Positions 15,674-24,751 of a DNA stretch of 53,456 bases are shown here, piece by piece (within the stretch, counting starts at the first letter, position 1; every line of letters begins with the position of its first letter). The notes beneath the pieces were generated by a model. It ran no database searches and had not been told where the DNA came from. It was given only the letters and a program-made list of their open reading frames with translations. The stretch is from Eubacteriaceae bacterium (GTDB lineage: Bacteria; Bacillota; Clostridia; Eubacteriales; Eubacteriaceae), in assembly GCA_030156895.1 (NCBI GenBank), contig JASGLP010000017.1:1-53456 (forward strand), given 5' to 3'. A program made the translations under genes and the position numbers.

Positions 15674-17482
15674 TTGAAAAAAAAGATAAGCAGTTTGCTG
15701 ATAAGTGTGGTTCTGGCGACATTATTGATCCCGGGAGCGGCATTTGCGGAAAATGTTGAAACACAGGCAGAAAGCGTAGGGGTTCAATATAAAACCCATA
15801 TTCAGGACAAGGGCTGGGAAACTGAATGGAAAGCTGATGGCGCCTTGTCCGGCACGGTTGGAGAGTGGAAACGGTTAGAAGCGATCAAGGTTGAATTAAC
15901 CGGGGATGTTCCCGAAAACGCCAACATTGAAACCTGGGTGCATGTGCAGAATGAAGGTGACCTGGGTCCTTTTGTGATGGGCGAAGCGGCCGGAACTGAA
16001 GGTAAGGGACTACGCCTGGAAAGAATAACTTTTGTACTCAATAATCTGCCTGGATATACTTTGCGTTACAATGTCCAAGTTCAAAATAAAGGCTGGTTAA
16101 TGGACGAAGAAGATACCACAAGCTGGTTTGTCGGTGGTCAATCGGCTGGTACTGAAGGTGAAGGCCTGCGGCTGGAAGGCATTAAGATGGTCATCACCAA
16201 GGATGCCGACCTGACCGATTATCAGGAAGCCTTGGATAGCGTCAGTGAGACCAACTACACCACTGAATCATGGGCTGTTTATCAGGCAGTGGTAGAAGCG
16301 AATGTGGTAACTGCGCAGAATACCCAGGAAGAAGTCTATCAGGCGACCATTAATATCTTAAAAGCGCAGAAGAGTCTGGTCACAATGTCTGATTTAACTG
16401 CCTATGAAGCTGCTCTGGCAGCGGTGACGCAAGAACAGGTTAAAGAAGGCTGGACGGCTTACCAGGCGGTTGTTACAGCCAATGTGGTAACTGCGCAGAA
16501 TACCCAGCTGGAAGTGGATACTGCAACGGCCAATATTTTGGCTGCCCAGAAAAATCTGGTTTATTATTCCGACATGACAGCTTTTAATGAGGCGATCACT
16601 TTATATGTAGCGCTTGGTGCTGACAGTAATTATACCCCTTACACAACTGAAAGCTGGGATGCTTATGGAGCAAAATGCGAAGAATATGGCAGCCTTGTTG
16701 ATGGCGTATGGGACTATGATGTCATCTCTAAAGACAATTCCCAGAGTGTCGTTGATGCTGCGGTAGCTAATATCAATACGCTTTTAGCTGTACTGGAGGA
16801 TGCCGCTGACCTTTCGACTTTTTTAGCAAGCAGAGATATTGAACAGGGGTCATACACGACTGTCTCTTATGAAGCCTATCAGGCTGATGCCAGAGTCGTT
16901 GCAGTTGCTGAAATTCCCACTGAAACCTTAAAAGGCTATTCTCAAGGGGTCGTTGATGCCTATACCGCAACTCTGTTAGCCCTGCAAAATGAAATTCTGG
17001 TAATGGGTGCAGATTTGACGAATTATAATGAAGCCCTGGCTGCCGTTGATAAAGATGATTATACGCAGATTTCATGGACAACTTATCAGGATGTGGTAGC
17101 TGCCAATCAGGTTAATGGTGACAACACCCAGACTCAGGTGGATGCGGCAACCGCTCGGATTATTGCCGCGCAAAAGCTGTTAATTTTCAGTGCTCAGTAT
17201 GTTGTCGATCATGCCGGCATGACAGGTTCAGAATTCGGCCAGTTGACAGTAGGGGATAATATCTTAACCATTGCCAATGAATTTATCGAAGCAGCAGACA
17301 TCGATTCCGATGACTACACCGTGACTTTTACCCGGGTCGACGCTGGCTCCACGGTCATCAATGAAGAAACTGGTGAAATTACAAGCGTCGGTGATTTAGG
17401 CACGACGGTTTATTTCACCATCACCCCAATTGATGGTTCAGATTCAGCCAATACAATTAATATCGGTCTGACAATCGCCTAA
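15674..17482 (+). CDS. Secreted ChW protein with about five FIVAR-like repeats
   Basis: A TTG start follows GGGAGG by eight bases; GTG at 15653 is in frame but lies upstream of this site. The signal peptide ends near AAFAEN. Three ChW repeats (about 35-180) are close paralogues of those in the protein at 10527-14030, including the same odd first tail (GTVGEWKRLEA) and a second repeat lacking the usual GW. Five FIVAR-like units follow (SW-x-x-Y motifs near YTTESWAVYQAVV and YTQISWTTYQDVV), the third carrying an insertion. A short C-terminal beta-domain closes the 602 residues. Probably a shorter, related rod for surface display. No catalytic residues are recognisable. Confidence 0.87.
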   Translation: MKKKISSLLISVVLATLLIPGAAFAENVETQAESVGVQYKTHIQDKGWETEWKADGALSGTVGEWKRLEAIKVELTGDVPENANIETWVHVQNEGDLGPFVMGEAAGTEGKGLRLERITFVLNNLPGYTLRYNVQVQNKGWLMDEEDTTSWFVGGQSAGTEGEGLRLEGIKMVITKDADLTDYQEALDSVSETNYTTESWAVYQAVVEANVVTAQNTQEEVYQATINILKAQKSLVTMSDLTAYEAALAAVTQEQVKEGWTAYQAVVTANVVTAQNTQLEVDTATANILAAQKNLVYYSDMTAFNEAITLYVALGADSNYTPYTTESWDAYGAKCEEYGSLVDGVWDYDVISKDNSQSVVDAAVANINTLLAVLEDAADLSTFLASRDIEQGSYTTVSYEAYQADARVVAVAEIPTETLKGYSQGVVDAYTATLLALQNEILVMGADLTNYNEALAAVDKDDYTQISWTTYQDVVAANQVNGDNTQTQVDAATARIIAAQKLLIFSAQYVVDHAGMTGSEFGQLTVGDNILTIANEFIEAADIDSDDYTVTFTRVDAGSTVINEETGEITSVGDLGTTVYFTITPIDGSDSANTINIGLTIA

Positions 17483-17603
17483 CACACAAGGTGTTTAATG
17501 CTTTAAGTTTGCATGATAATGTTTGTTTTTAAATTTTTTTGAATAGCGTAAATGGATTTGGGTAAATAGAAAGTGATCAAATTTTATTAATGAGAGCGAA
17601 CTT

Positions 17604-18131
17604 ATGATAGATACACATATTCATTTATTACCAGCTGTTGACGATGGCGCCGACGATCTTGACACATCTCGGCAGATGGCATTGCAGGCACTGGCTGAGG
17701 GCGTTAACGAAATGATCGTTACGCCCCATTTTGTTAATAAAAGAGAATACCAGGATCATGCAAGAACTCAATTTGAACTTTTAACCAGGACTTTAGAGCA
17801 GGAGAATATCAATCTCAACATAACACTTGGCAATGAGATTCATTTATCAGAAGAAAATATGGAGGCCATTTTTTCAGGACTGGCTAATACCATGGGGGAC
17901 AGCGATTACCTCCTGATCGAACTGCCTACCAATCATTTTTATGATTTTCATGAGTCCTTTTTATACAGCTTGCAGGATCGTGGTTATAAAATAATTTTGG
18001 CGCATATAGAACGCTACCGGATTTTTAAAGAACAGCCGCAAAAGCTGGGGGAACTGGTTGAGCAGGGCATGTTTGCCCAGATAACCTCAAAATACTTATC
18101 GGAACGCAAAAACAGGAAAAAAGGTCTGTAA
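17604..18131 (+). pseudogene. CpsB/YwqE-like tyrosine phosphatase (PHP domain), 3'-truncated
   Basis: Begins MIDTHIHLLPAVDDGADDL, the metal-binding start of the PHP-family phosphatases that dephosphorylate the tyrosine kinase of capsule or EPS export. Further motifs are TPHF near residue 40, GNEIHL, LIELP and HIERYR. The family is about 250 residues; this copy stops after 175, missing the C-terminal metal-ligand motif usually seen as SDAHN. The reading frame runs directly into a fragment of an unrelated gene (next entry), so the end is a deletion junction rather than a simple nonsense change. There is no clear ribosome binding site and no kinase gene nearby. Probably inactive. Confidence 0.8.
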
Positions 18132-18372
18132 AGCATTGAAGGCGGACTATTACTTAAATGCTATTGGTGGGACAAAAATGTATTCAGACTCAGCTTTTAA
18201 GGAAGAAAATATAAAATTAAGATTTGTTAAAACAAGAGAATCCTTAATCTACCAGCAATTTAAAAATGCTTTTGTAGCAAATCTTTCTATTATAGATGTT
18301 ATGATGTTTAATTCGCAGGCGGAAATAAAAGTCTTATTGTCACAATATGATTTGATCGAAGGTGAGAATTAA
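18124..18372 (+). pseudogene. 3' fragment of a WbqC-like protein
   Basis: In the frame +1 relative to the cpsB-like remnant, the translation VCKALKADYYLNAIGG then YSDSAF and FVANLSIIDVMMFNS matches my recollection of the C-terminal end of WbqC-family proteins. Those are encoded in surface-polysaccharide clusters and are normally over 200 residues. Only about 80 residues remain and there is no start codon of its own with a binding site. After it, a binding site (AAGGAGT) and a 14-codon frame (18410-18454) may be the broken start of a third gene of the same lost cluster. Confidence 0.6.
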
Positions 18373-18552
18373 TGCTTTTGTGTGTTTGGGATAAGGAGTA
18401 ATTTTATTGATGTTGCCAGCATTTAAAAACGGCAGAAAGAAGAATATAAGTTAAAATGAATGTTCAAAACATTAAGGTCAGGCACTGATGAGAAGCATCT
18501 TAGTTCATTTAAGAAAATAAAAACCTGTTGACCTTTGCAGCGAGAGTATGTT

Positions 18553-19116
18553 ATGATTTCTACGATGAAAAGTAAATTTGATACATTTCAGATCATACCG
18601 TCGATTCGCAGGCTCAGCGATCTTGAAGCTGCGCTTAACAGTCAATCGGAAATTGTTCTTTTAACCGAGGCACATATTGCCAACTTAAAGGATCTGGTTA
18701 AACTGGCACATCAGAAAAATAAGCTGGTACTCGTTAATCTGGAACTGGTTGGTGGTTTTGGTAAAGATCAGACGGGCATCAAACTGATGAAAAACTATTA
18801 TCAGGTGGATGGGGTCATGTCGACAGATCAGTCGAAGCTTAATTTGGCTCGTCACAATGGTTTGTTTACGATTCAGCGGTTTTTTTTGCATGATTCAAGA
18901 GCCCTGGATACCAGCATGCGCCTCCTCCAGTCAAGTAGTGTCGACGCGGCGGAGTTGCTGCCGGCAAAAATCAGTATTGATTTTATCGAGACAATCAGAC
19001 AAGTTACTGCCATACCTTTGTTTGCGGGGGGCTTTATTCATGATACAAAAATGATTGAAGTCATTCAGGCAGCAGGCTTTAATGGCATGACAGTCAGTGA
19101 CAAAGCATTATGGTAA
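18553..19116 (+). CDS. glpP: Glycerol-3-phosphate-responsive antiterminator GlpP
   Basis: GlpP-family proteins bind glycerol 3-phosphate and leader mRNA and prevent termination ahead of glycerol genes. The sequence shows the family pattern: IIPSIRRLSDLEAAL at the start, TEAHIANLKDLVKLAH, then a TIM-barrel-like layout ending AGGFIHDTKMIEVIQ. Length is about 188 residues, normal for the family. The start is uncertain: ATG at 18553 has a weak GCGAGAG upstream, ATG at 18565 has none, and TTG at 18535 is also in frame. TTGACC...TATGAT (18528-18557) looks like a promoter but overlaps these starts. A 21-bp terminator hairpin separates it from the kinase operon, the expected target. Confidence 0.85.
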   Translation: MISTMKSKFDTFQIIPSIRRLSDLEAALNSQSEIVLLTEAHIANLKDLVKLAHQKNKLVLVNLELVGGFGKDQTGIKLMKNYYQVDGVMSTDQSKLNLARHNGLFTIQRFFLHDSRALDTSMRLLQSSSVDAAELLPAKISIDFIETIRQVTAIPLFAGGFIHDTKMIEVIQAAGFNGMTVSDKALW

Positions 19117-19150
19117 CAACAAAATAAATTAGCCGGACGGTGAATTGGTG

Positions 19151-19204
19151 AGTCCTGCTTAAGAGACGCAAAATACTTGCGTCTCTTAAGCAGGACTTTT
19201 TTTT
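19151..19204 (+). terminator. Perfect 21-bp leader terminator, likely GlpP-controlled
   Basis: Two perfectly complementary 21-base arms (19151-19171 and 19177-19197) enclose a five-base loop and are followed by seven Ts. It lies between glpP and the kinase gene. In Bacillus subtilis GlpP relieves termination at such a leader; the same role here is inferred. A weak promoter-like TTTTCA...TTATCT at about 19236-19263 lies downstream and, if used, would bypass it. Confidence 0.92.
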
Positions 19205-19301
19205 GCAGCAATAAAAATGCAGCATAGAAAAATAGTTTTCAAAATGAAGTGGCTTTGTTATCTTTGGCGATAAGCTAAAAAAATAAATGGAGGTGTATGT
19301 G

Positions 19302-20801
19302 ATGGCGAAATACTTAATGGGATTGGATAATGGGGGAACCATGATCAAAGCGGCCTTGTATGATATGAAGGGCAACGAGGTGGCCATTTCCAGCAGCAAA
19401 ACAGCCATGTTTCAGCCCCAACCAGGCTTTACTGAGCGAGATCTGGAAGAGATGTGGCAGGCTAATGTCAAGGCGATTAAAGGGGTGCTTCAAAAGGCTG
19501 GTGTTAAAGGGGAAGAAGTGGCCGGGCTTTCAGTTACCGGCCATGGTAATGGCATGTATCTGGTTAAGGAAGATGGCAGTCAGGCCTACAATGGCATGAT
19601 TTCGACCGATGTGCGGGGCAAGGATTATGTGATCGAATGGCAAAATGACGGCACCTTTGAAAAGATTCTGCCAAAAACCATGCAATCGGTTTGGGCGGGT
19701 CAGCCAACTACGTTGTTGAAGTGGTTTCTTGAACATCGACCAGATGTAATTGAGGAAACCCGTTGGGTCTTTATGTGTAAAGATTATGTGCGGTATCGCA
19801 TGACTGGGGAGGCCTATGGCGAAATCGCCGATATGTCCGGTTCCAGTCTGATGAATGTCCGGGATGTAAAATATGATAAAGAACTGCTTGCTGATATGGG
19901 GCTGGAAATGATCTATGATAAATTGCCGCCGCTGCGTTACTCGGGCGAAGTCTGCGGAAGGATTACCAAAGAAGTGGCTGATTTGACAGGCTTAAAAGAG
20001 GGGACACCGATAGCTGGTGGTTGCATGGATATCCACGCTTCGGCCATGGCCGTGGGCATAACGGATGAAGAAAAAATGTGTGTGGTAGCCGGCACCTGGT
20101 CCATTAATGAATATATCAGCAATAAGCCGGTGGTCGATAAAGATCTTTTTATGACTTCCATTTATACCATACCGGGCTATTGGATGATTTTAGAAGGCAG
20201 TCCTACCTCGGCCAGCAATCTTGAGTGGTTCCTGACCGAAATCCTCAAGGATGTGGATTTGCATGATCAGGATGTCTATGATTTTTCCAATCAATGCGTG
20301 AACTGTGTGGCCGATGAAGATTGCGGAATTGTATTTCTGCCCTTTCTCTATGCCTCAAATGTTAATATCAACGCCAAAGCCTGCTTTGTCGGCCTGAGCG
20401 CCCATCATAATCGTGATAATATGCTCAGAGCCGTTTATGAAGGGATTGTTTTTAGTCATAAATACCATATTGAAAAGCTGCTGAAGTATCGTCAGCCACC
20501 AAAAAGTATCAGGATCGCCGGCGGCGTAGCCAAATCAAAAGTCTGGGTGCAAATGTTTGCCAATATCCTGCAGCTGCCCATTGAAGTCACTGACTGTAAG
20601 GAACTGGGCGCTTTAGGTGCAGCAATTTGTGCCGGTGTGGCAACACAAGCATTTTCCGGTTTTAAAGAAGCCTCAGATGAAATGGTGAAAATCGCTTATA
20701 CGGCACAGCCTGATCCGGAAAAATTTGCCATGTATGATAAAAAGTACAAGCGTTATCTGAAGGTTATCGATGCTTTGGATGGCATTTGGGATGAGTATTG
20801 A
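19302..20801 (+). CDS. FGGY-family carbohydrate/polyol kinase
   Basis: Phosphorylates a sugar or polyol with ATP in the cytoplasm. GGAGG precedes the ATG at 19302. The N-terminal phosphate loop is GLDNGGTMIKA; TGHGNG, GCMDIH, AGTWSINEY and the C-terminal IRIAGGVAKS and ELGALGAA motifs complete the actin-like ATPase core. Length (499) is normal for FGGY kinases. The sequence looks closer to L-xylulose/erythritol-type kinases than to classical glycerol kinase, although GlpP and a G3P-dehydrogenase-like gene flank it. It heads an operon with SDR, flavoprotein and aldolase genes at spacings of 78 bases or less. Substrate not certain: glycerol, a tetritol or a pentulose are all possible. Confidence 0.87.
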   Translation: MAKYLMGLDNGGTMIKAALYDMKGNEVAISSSKTAMFQPQPGFTERDLEEMWQANVKAIKGVLQKAGVKGEEVAGLSVTGHGNGMYLVKEDGSQAYNGMISTDVRGKDYVIEWQNDGTFEKILPKTMQSVWAGQPTTLLKWFLEHRPDVIEETRWVFMCKDYVRYRMTGEAYGEIADMSGSSLMNVRDVKYDKELLADMGLEMIYDKLPPLRYSGEVCGRITKEVADLTGLKEGTPIAGGCMDIHASAMAVGITDEEKMCVVAGTWSINEYISNKPVVDKDLFMTSIYTIPGYWMILEGSPTSASNLEWFLTEILKDVDLHDQDVYDFSNQCVNCVADEDCGIVFLPFLYASNVNINAKACFVGLSAHHNRDNMLRAVYEGIVFSHKYHIEKLLKYRQPPKSIRIAGGVAKSKVWVQMFANILQLPIEVTDCKELGALGAAICAGVATQAFSGFKEASDEMVKIAYTAQPDPEKFAMYDKKYKRYLKVIDALDGIWDEY

Positions 20802-20879
20802 AAAGAGGTTTTGAAAGAAAGAACTTGATTCGAGAATTTGTAATGGTTGGGGGAAGCTTTGGATTTAGAAAGGAATCAA

Positions 20880-21638
20880 ATGGACTTACACTTAAAAGGA
20901 AAAAATGCATTGATCACCGGCGGCTCTCGTGGTGTTGGCAGGGCCATAGCTTTTGGCCTGGCTCAGGAAGGCGTTAACATTGTTTTCACAGCCACCCGCC
21001 TGAGCCCCGAGGTGGAGGAAACCCTGGAACAAATAAAAAGCTACGGCGTTAAGGCCACCGCCTTGGCCGTCAACTTAAAAGATGGCAAAGCGGCGCTGGA
21101 AATGATTAAGAAGGCTGAGGCTTTTCTGGGCAGTCTTGATATTCTCATCAACAACGCTGGAATCTGGCTACAGGGCTGGATTGAGGATATTGCAGTTGAA
21201 GACTGGGATTTGTCGATGGACGTAAATCTTAAAGCGCCCTTCATTTTATCTCAGTATTTTGCCAAAGCCAACCTTTCTCAGGGACGGCAAGGGCGGATTA
21301 TTAATATCAATTCTCAGGCGGCTTTTAACGGGTCGACCACTGGACATGCCCACTACGCCGCTTCTAAGGCAGGTATGACTGCCCTGACTGTCTCGATGGC
21401 CAGAGAGTTGTCTAAAAAGGGGATTACTGTTAATGCCATCGCCCTGGGAGTAGTGGAGACGGATATGATCAGATCACAGATTGAAGAAAATCCCGGTTAT
21501 TATGAAAGTCGTATTCCCATGGGCAGGGTAGCGCAAGCGCAAGAAATAGCCGATATTGTAGTCTTTCTGGCATCACCCCGATCAGGTTACTTAACCGGTG
21601 CGACCATCGATGCAACGGGTGGAATGCTGATGCGGTAA
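20880..21638 (+). CDS. Short-chain dehydrogenase/reductase
   Basis: NAD(P)-dependent alcohol/ketone oxidoreductase. Classical SDR motifs are seen: TGGSRGVG (cofactor binding), NNAG, a Ser in INSQAAF and the YxxxK pair in HYAASKAG, then AIALGVVETDM. 252 residues, normal. AAAGGA lies six bases before the ATG at 20880; the longer in-frame start at 20847 lacks this site. In the operon it probably interconverts the polyol and the ketose that the kinase uses, but SDR sequence alone does not give the substrate. Confidence 0.88.
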   Translation: MDLHLKGKNALITGGSRGVGRAIAFGLAQEGVNIVFTATRLSPEVEETLEQIKSYGVKATALAVNLKDGKAALEMIKKAEAFLGSLDILINNAGIWLQGWIEDIAVEDWDLSMDVNLKAPFILSQYFAKANLSQGRQGRIININSQAAFNGSTTGHAHYAASKAGMTALTVSMARELSKKGITVNAIALGVVETDMIRSQIEENPGYYESRIPMGRVAQAQEIADIVVFLASPRSGYLTGATIDATGGMLMR

Positions 21639-21686
21639 CACGATTATAAAATTTTACACACCTGTTAAATTAAGAAAGGAAATAAA

Positions 21687-23132
21687 ATGACGAAATATGA
21701 CGTAATCATCATTGGCGGTGGCATCACCGGATCGGCCATTGCCCGGGAACTGTCCCGTTATAAAATTAAAACAGCACTATTAGAAAAAGGACTGGATATT
21801 GGTCTTGGCGCGACGAAAGGGAATGGTGGTGTGGTTCATCAGGGCTATGATCCGGTTCCCGGTTCGGTAAAGGCTAAAATTAATGCGCAAGGCGCTAAAC
21901 AGTATCCGCAGTTATCAAAAGAATTAGGCTTTGAAATCAGCAATCCGGGACTGTTTGTGCTAGGCTTTGGGGAGGCTGATTTAAAGGTGCTTGAACATAA
22001 GTTGGACTATGGCATCAGAAATGGCATTAAAGAAATTCGGATTGTTGATAAAGATACGGTTAAAGACCGGGAGCCCCATATCAATCCTAATGTGACCCAT
22101 GCTTTAGCGGTGCCGTCAACCACTGTTGTCGATCCCTTTGAAGTGGCCTTGGCCTTTGCTGAAAATGCGGTGGATAACGGGGTCACAGTTTTTTTAGGTC
22201 AAGCAGTTAAAAAAATCGAAAAACAGGGTCAGGATTTTTTAGTCTCTACCGAAACAAAGTCCTATCTGACCCGTTATATTGTTAATGCCGCCGGAAATCA
22301 TGCTGATGATGTGGCAAAATTAGCCGGTATTGAGGAATACCAAATGCAGCCCCGCCATGGCGATTTACTGGTTTTTGACCGGGAGATGGACATTAAGCCT
22401 CAAACTGTGATGTTCCCCTGTCCTGGACCTGATACCAAGGGGATTGCCTGTATTCCTACCATTCACGGTAATACCATCGTTGGATCAACAGCGACCATGA
22501 TGGATGACAAAGACGATGTTGCCAATTACAAAAATGGCATTGATGCGCTGATTGACGGCGTTCACCATATATTGCCGGAACTGGATGATAAAAAAATCAT
22601 TCGCAGCTTTGCTGGATTACGGCCGGTGGTATTGGATCATGATAATGACTTTTATATTGAAATTTCTAAAACTGACAGCCATTTTATCCATGCCGCCGGT
22701 ATTCAGTCGCCGGGGGTAGCTTCAGCTCCGGCAATTGCCGAACGGGTGAGAGATCTTTTAAACGATGCAGGGCTTGATTTGCCCAGGAATTTAAATTTCA
22801 ATCCCTTCCGTCCAGCCCCAACTATCTTTAATGTGCTTTCGGAGCTTGAAAAAAATATGCTGATAAAAAACAATCAAGCTTACGGCCATGTGGTATGTCG
22901 TTGTGAAACGGTCACCGAAGGGGAAATTCTGGCGGCGATCAAGGGGAAAATTCCGGCCACGACTGTCGATGGCGTCAAACGGCGAACCCGGGCGGGAATG
23001 GGCCGGTGTCAGAGCGGCTTTTGTCAGTACAAGGTCTTATCGATTCTGGCTCGGGAGCAGCAGGTGGCAATTGAAGAAATTTTGCTGGAAGACTCCGGTT
23101 CACAGTTGATTTTCGGAAAGGTCAAGGGATAA
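21687..23132 (+). CDS. GlpA-like FAD-dependent glycerol-3-phosphate dehydrogenase with BFD-type Fe-S domain
   Basis: Begins with an FAD-binding Rossmann motif (VIIIGGGITGSAIARELS) followed by GNGGVVHQG, typical of the DAO/G3P dehydrogenase fold. The C-terminal 90 residues carry a BFD-like [2Fe-2S] domain with CRCETV and GRCQSGFCQ. This is the usual form of the clostridial GlpA/GlpO-like protein, which oxidises glycerol 3-phosphate (or a related polyol phosphate) to the keto compound. AAAGGA precedes the ATG. The stop codon abuts the next gene, and the two flavoproteins probably form one complex passing electrons to NAD or another carrier. Confidence 0.88.
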   Translation: MTKYDVIIIGGGITGSAIARELSRYKIKTALLEKGLDIGLGATKGNGGVVHQGYDPVPGSVKAKINAQGAKQYPQLSKELGFEISNPGLFVLGFGEADLKVLEHKLDYGIRNGIKEIRIVDKDTVKDREPHINPNVTHALAVPSTTVVDPFEVALAFAENAVDNGVTVFLGQAVKKIEKQGQDFLVSTETKSYLTRYIVNAAGNHADDVAKLAGIEEYQMQPRHGDLLVFDREMDIKPQTVMFPCPGPDTKGIACIPTIHGNTIVGSTATMMDDKDDVANYKNGIDALIDGVHHILPELDDKKIIRSFAGLRPVVLDHDNDFYIEISKTDSHFIHAAGIQSPGVASAPAIAERVRDLLNDAGLDLPRNLNFNPFRPAPTIFNVLSELEKNMLIKNNQAYGHVVCRCETVTEGEILAAIKGKIPATTVDGVKRRTRAGMGRCQSGFCQYKVLSILAREQQVAIEEILLEDSGSQLIFGKVKG

Positions 23133-24386
23133 ATGATGGAGAATTTTGATGTTGTTATCATTGGCGGTGGACCGGCGGGAATGGCGGCAGCGGTGGAAGC
23201 CGCCCGCAAAGGAGTCAGTGTTGCCATTGTAGAAAGAAATGACGAGCTGGGCGGCATTTTAAATCAGTGTATCCACAGTGGTTTTGGCCTGCAGTATTTT
23301 AAAGAAGAATTAACTGGGCCGGAGTATGCCGAAAATTTTAAGAACCTGGTTGAGCAAGCGGCCATTAAGGTGTTTTTAAAGACCATGGTGACGGATATCA
23401 GTCCGGATAAAAAAGTGACAGCGGTAAATGAAGACGGCCTTGTGACTTTATTGGCCAAAGCCATTGTCCTGGCCATGGGTTGCCGGGAGCGTACCCGGGG
23501 TGCTATAAAGATTCCGGGAACCAGACCGGCGGGTGTCTTGACAGCGGGACTGGCTCAGCGCTATGTGAATATGGAAAACTTAAAACCCGGTAACCGGGTA
23601 GTGATCCTGGGTTCCGGTGATATCGGTCTGATCATGGCCAGAAGGCTGGCCCTTGAAGGGATGGAAGTCCTTGGGGTTTATGAACTGATGCCCTATGCCA
23701 ATGGCCTCTTTCGTAATGTCAAGAATTGCCTGGATGACTTTGGGATTCCCCTGCACTTATCGACAACGGTTTCCCGGGTGATCGGTTATCCGCGGGTGGA
23801 AGCAGTGGAAGTTTGTCAGGTGGATGATAAAGGCTGTGCCATTGCCGGCAAAGAAAAAATTATTCCCTGCGACACTCTGCTTTTGTCGGTGGGACTGATT
23901 CCGGAGAATGAGCTATCGCTTAAGCTTGGGCTTAAGCTAAATGGCGCAAGCAATGGTCCGGTGGTTAATCAGGATCTGGAAAGCTCGGTAAAGGGGGTTT
24001 TTGCCTGCGGCAATGTTCTCCATGTTCATGATCTGGTCGACAAAGTAACGGTGGAAGCTATTCAGGCTGGTAAAAATGCGGCAGAGTTTGCCCTTTTTAA
24101 TACAGTCAGGAGGGATGAGCAAAGCCAGTTTATTAAATACAGTAACAATATTGCTTATACCGTCCCGTCAATTTTTAATACGAGCAAAGATCTGTTGGTG
24201 AAATTCCGGGTTAGAAAGCCCATCACAGGAGGCCAAATTAAAATTTTTAGTGGGGATCAGCTGATTAGCGAGAGTCGGATCAGAGACTTTAAACCCAGTT
24301 CCATGGAAGAAATTTCGCTTAAAAAAGATGATCTTTGCGACCAGGCCAAAGGGTTAAGTATTATCCTCGAGGAGGCAAGTGCATGA
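23133..24386 (+). CDS. NAD(P)/FAD-dependent oxidoreductase, partner of the GlpA-like enzyme
   Basis: A pyridine-nucleotide-disulfide-type flavoprotein: FAD site VVIIGGGPAGMAAAVEAARKG near the N-terminus, second nucleotide site VVILGSGDIGLIMARRLALEG near residue 155, and the C-terminal FAD motif GVFACGNVLHVHDLVD. It lacks a redox-active CxxC. Members of this family sit between the GlpA-like and DUF1667 genes in many clostridia. ATG at 23133 directly follows the previous stop; a second ATG at 23136 is equally possible. The end overlaps the next start (ATGA). Confidence 0.87.
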   Translation: MMENFDVVIIGGGPAGMAAAVEAARKGVSVAIVERNDELGGILNQCIHSGFGLQYFKEELTGPEYAENFKNLVEQAAIKVFLKTMVTDISPDKKVTAVNEDGLVTLLAKAIVLAMGCRERTRGAIKIPGTRPAGVLTAGLAQRYVNMENLKPGNRVVILGSGDIGLIMARRLALEGMEVLGVYELMPYANGLFRNVKNCLDDFGIPLHLSTTVSRVIGYPRVEAVEVCQVDDKGCAIAGKEKIIPCDTLLLSVGLIPENELSLKLGLKLNGASNGPVVNQDLESSVKGVFACGNVLHVHDLVDKVTVEAIQAGKNAAEFALFNTVRRDEQSQFIKYSNNIAYTVPSIFNTSKDLLVKFRVRKPITGGQIKIFSGDQLISESRIRDFKPSSMEEISLKKDDLCDQAKGLSIILEEASA

Positions 24387-24748
24387 AATGTGATTTAATC
24401 TGTTGTACCACCTGCCCGTCCGAGTGTCAGATATCGGTCTGGCAGAATGATCATGAGATTGTTAAAATAGAAGGCAACAAGTGTAAGCGCGGCATTCGAT
24501 TTGCTCAAAAGGAAATGACCGATCCGGTCAGGACTTTAACCACCACCCTTATTTTTCGGTGTGGTGCCAAAGAGATTTCAGTACCGGTAAAAACCAGCAG
24601 TCCCATTGAATTAAGGAATATGAAGGCGGCCATGCAGCAAATAAAGACAAGCAGACTGGATCGACCCTGCAAACTGGGGGATGTTATCATAAGAAATCTT
24701 GCTGGTTCGGGCGTGGATCTGGTGGCCTGCAAGACGGTGAAAGGATAA
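24383..24748 (+). CDS. DUF1667 small cysteine-rich protein
   Basis: 121 residues with an N-terminal cysteine cluster (CDLICCTTCPSECQISV, then NKCKRGI) suited to an Fe-S centre, and a conserved TTTLIFRCGAKEI segment. DUF1667 proteins accompany the two flavoproteins above and are thought to be a third subunit, analogous in position to GlpC. GGAGG precedes the ATG, which overlaps the upstream stop codon by four bases, indicating translational coupling. Function inferred from context only. Confidence 0.85.
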   Translation: MKCDLICCTTCPSECQISVWQNDHEIVKIEGNKCKRGIRFAQKEMTDPVRTLTTTLIFRCGAKEISVPVKTSSPIELRNMKAAMQQIKTSRLDRPCKLGDVIIRNLAGSGVDLVACKTVKG

Positions 24749-24751
24749 GGC

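Noticed and set aside
18528-18557. TTGACC-N18-TATGAT as the glpP promoter
   Set aside because: It overlaps the likely start codons, leaving almost no leader; could be chance.
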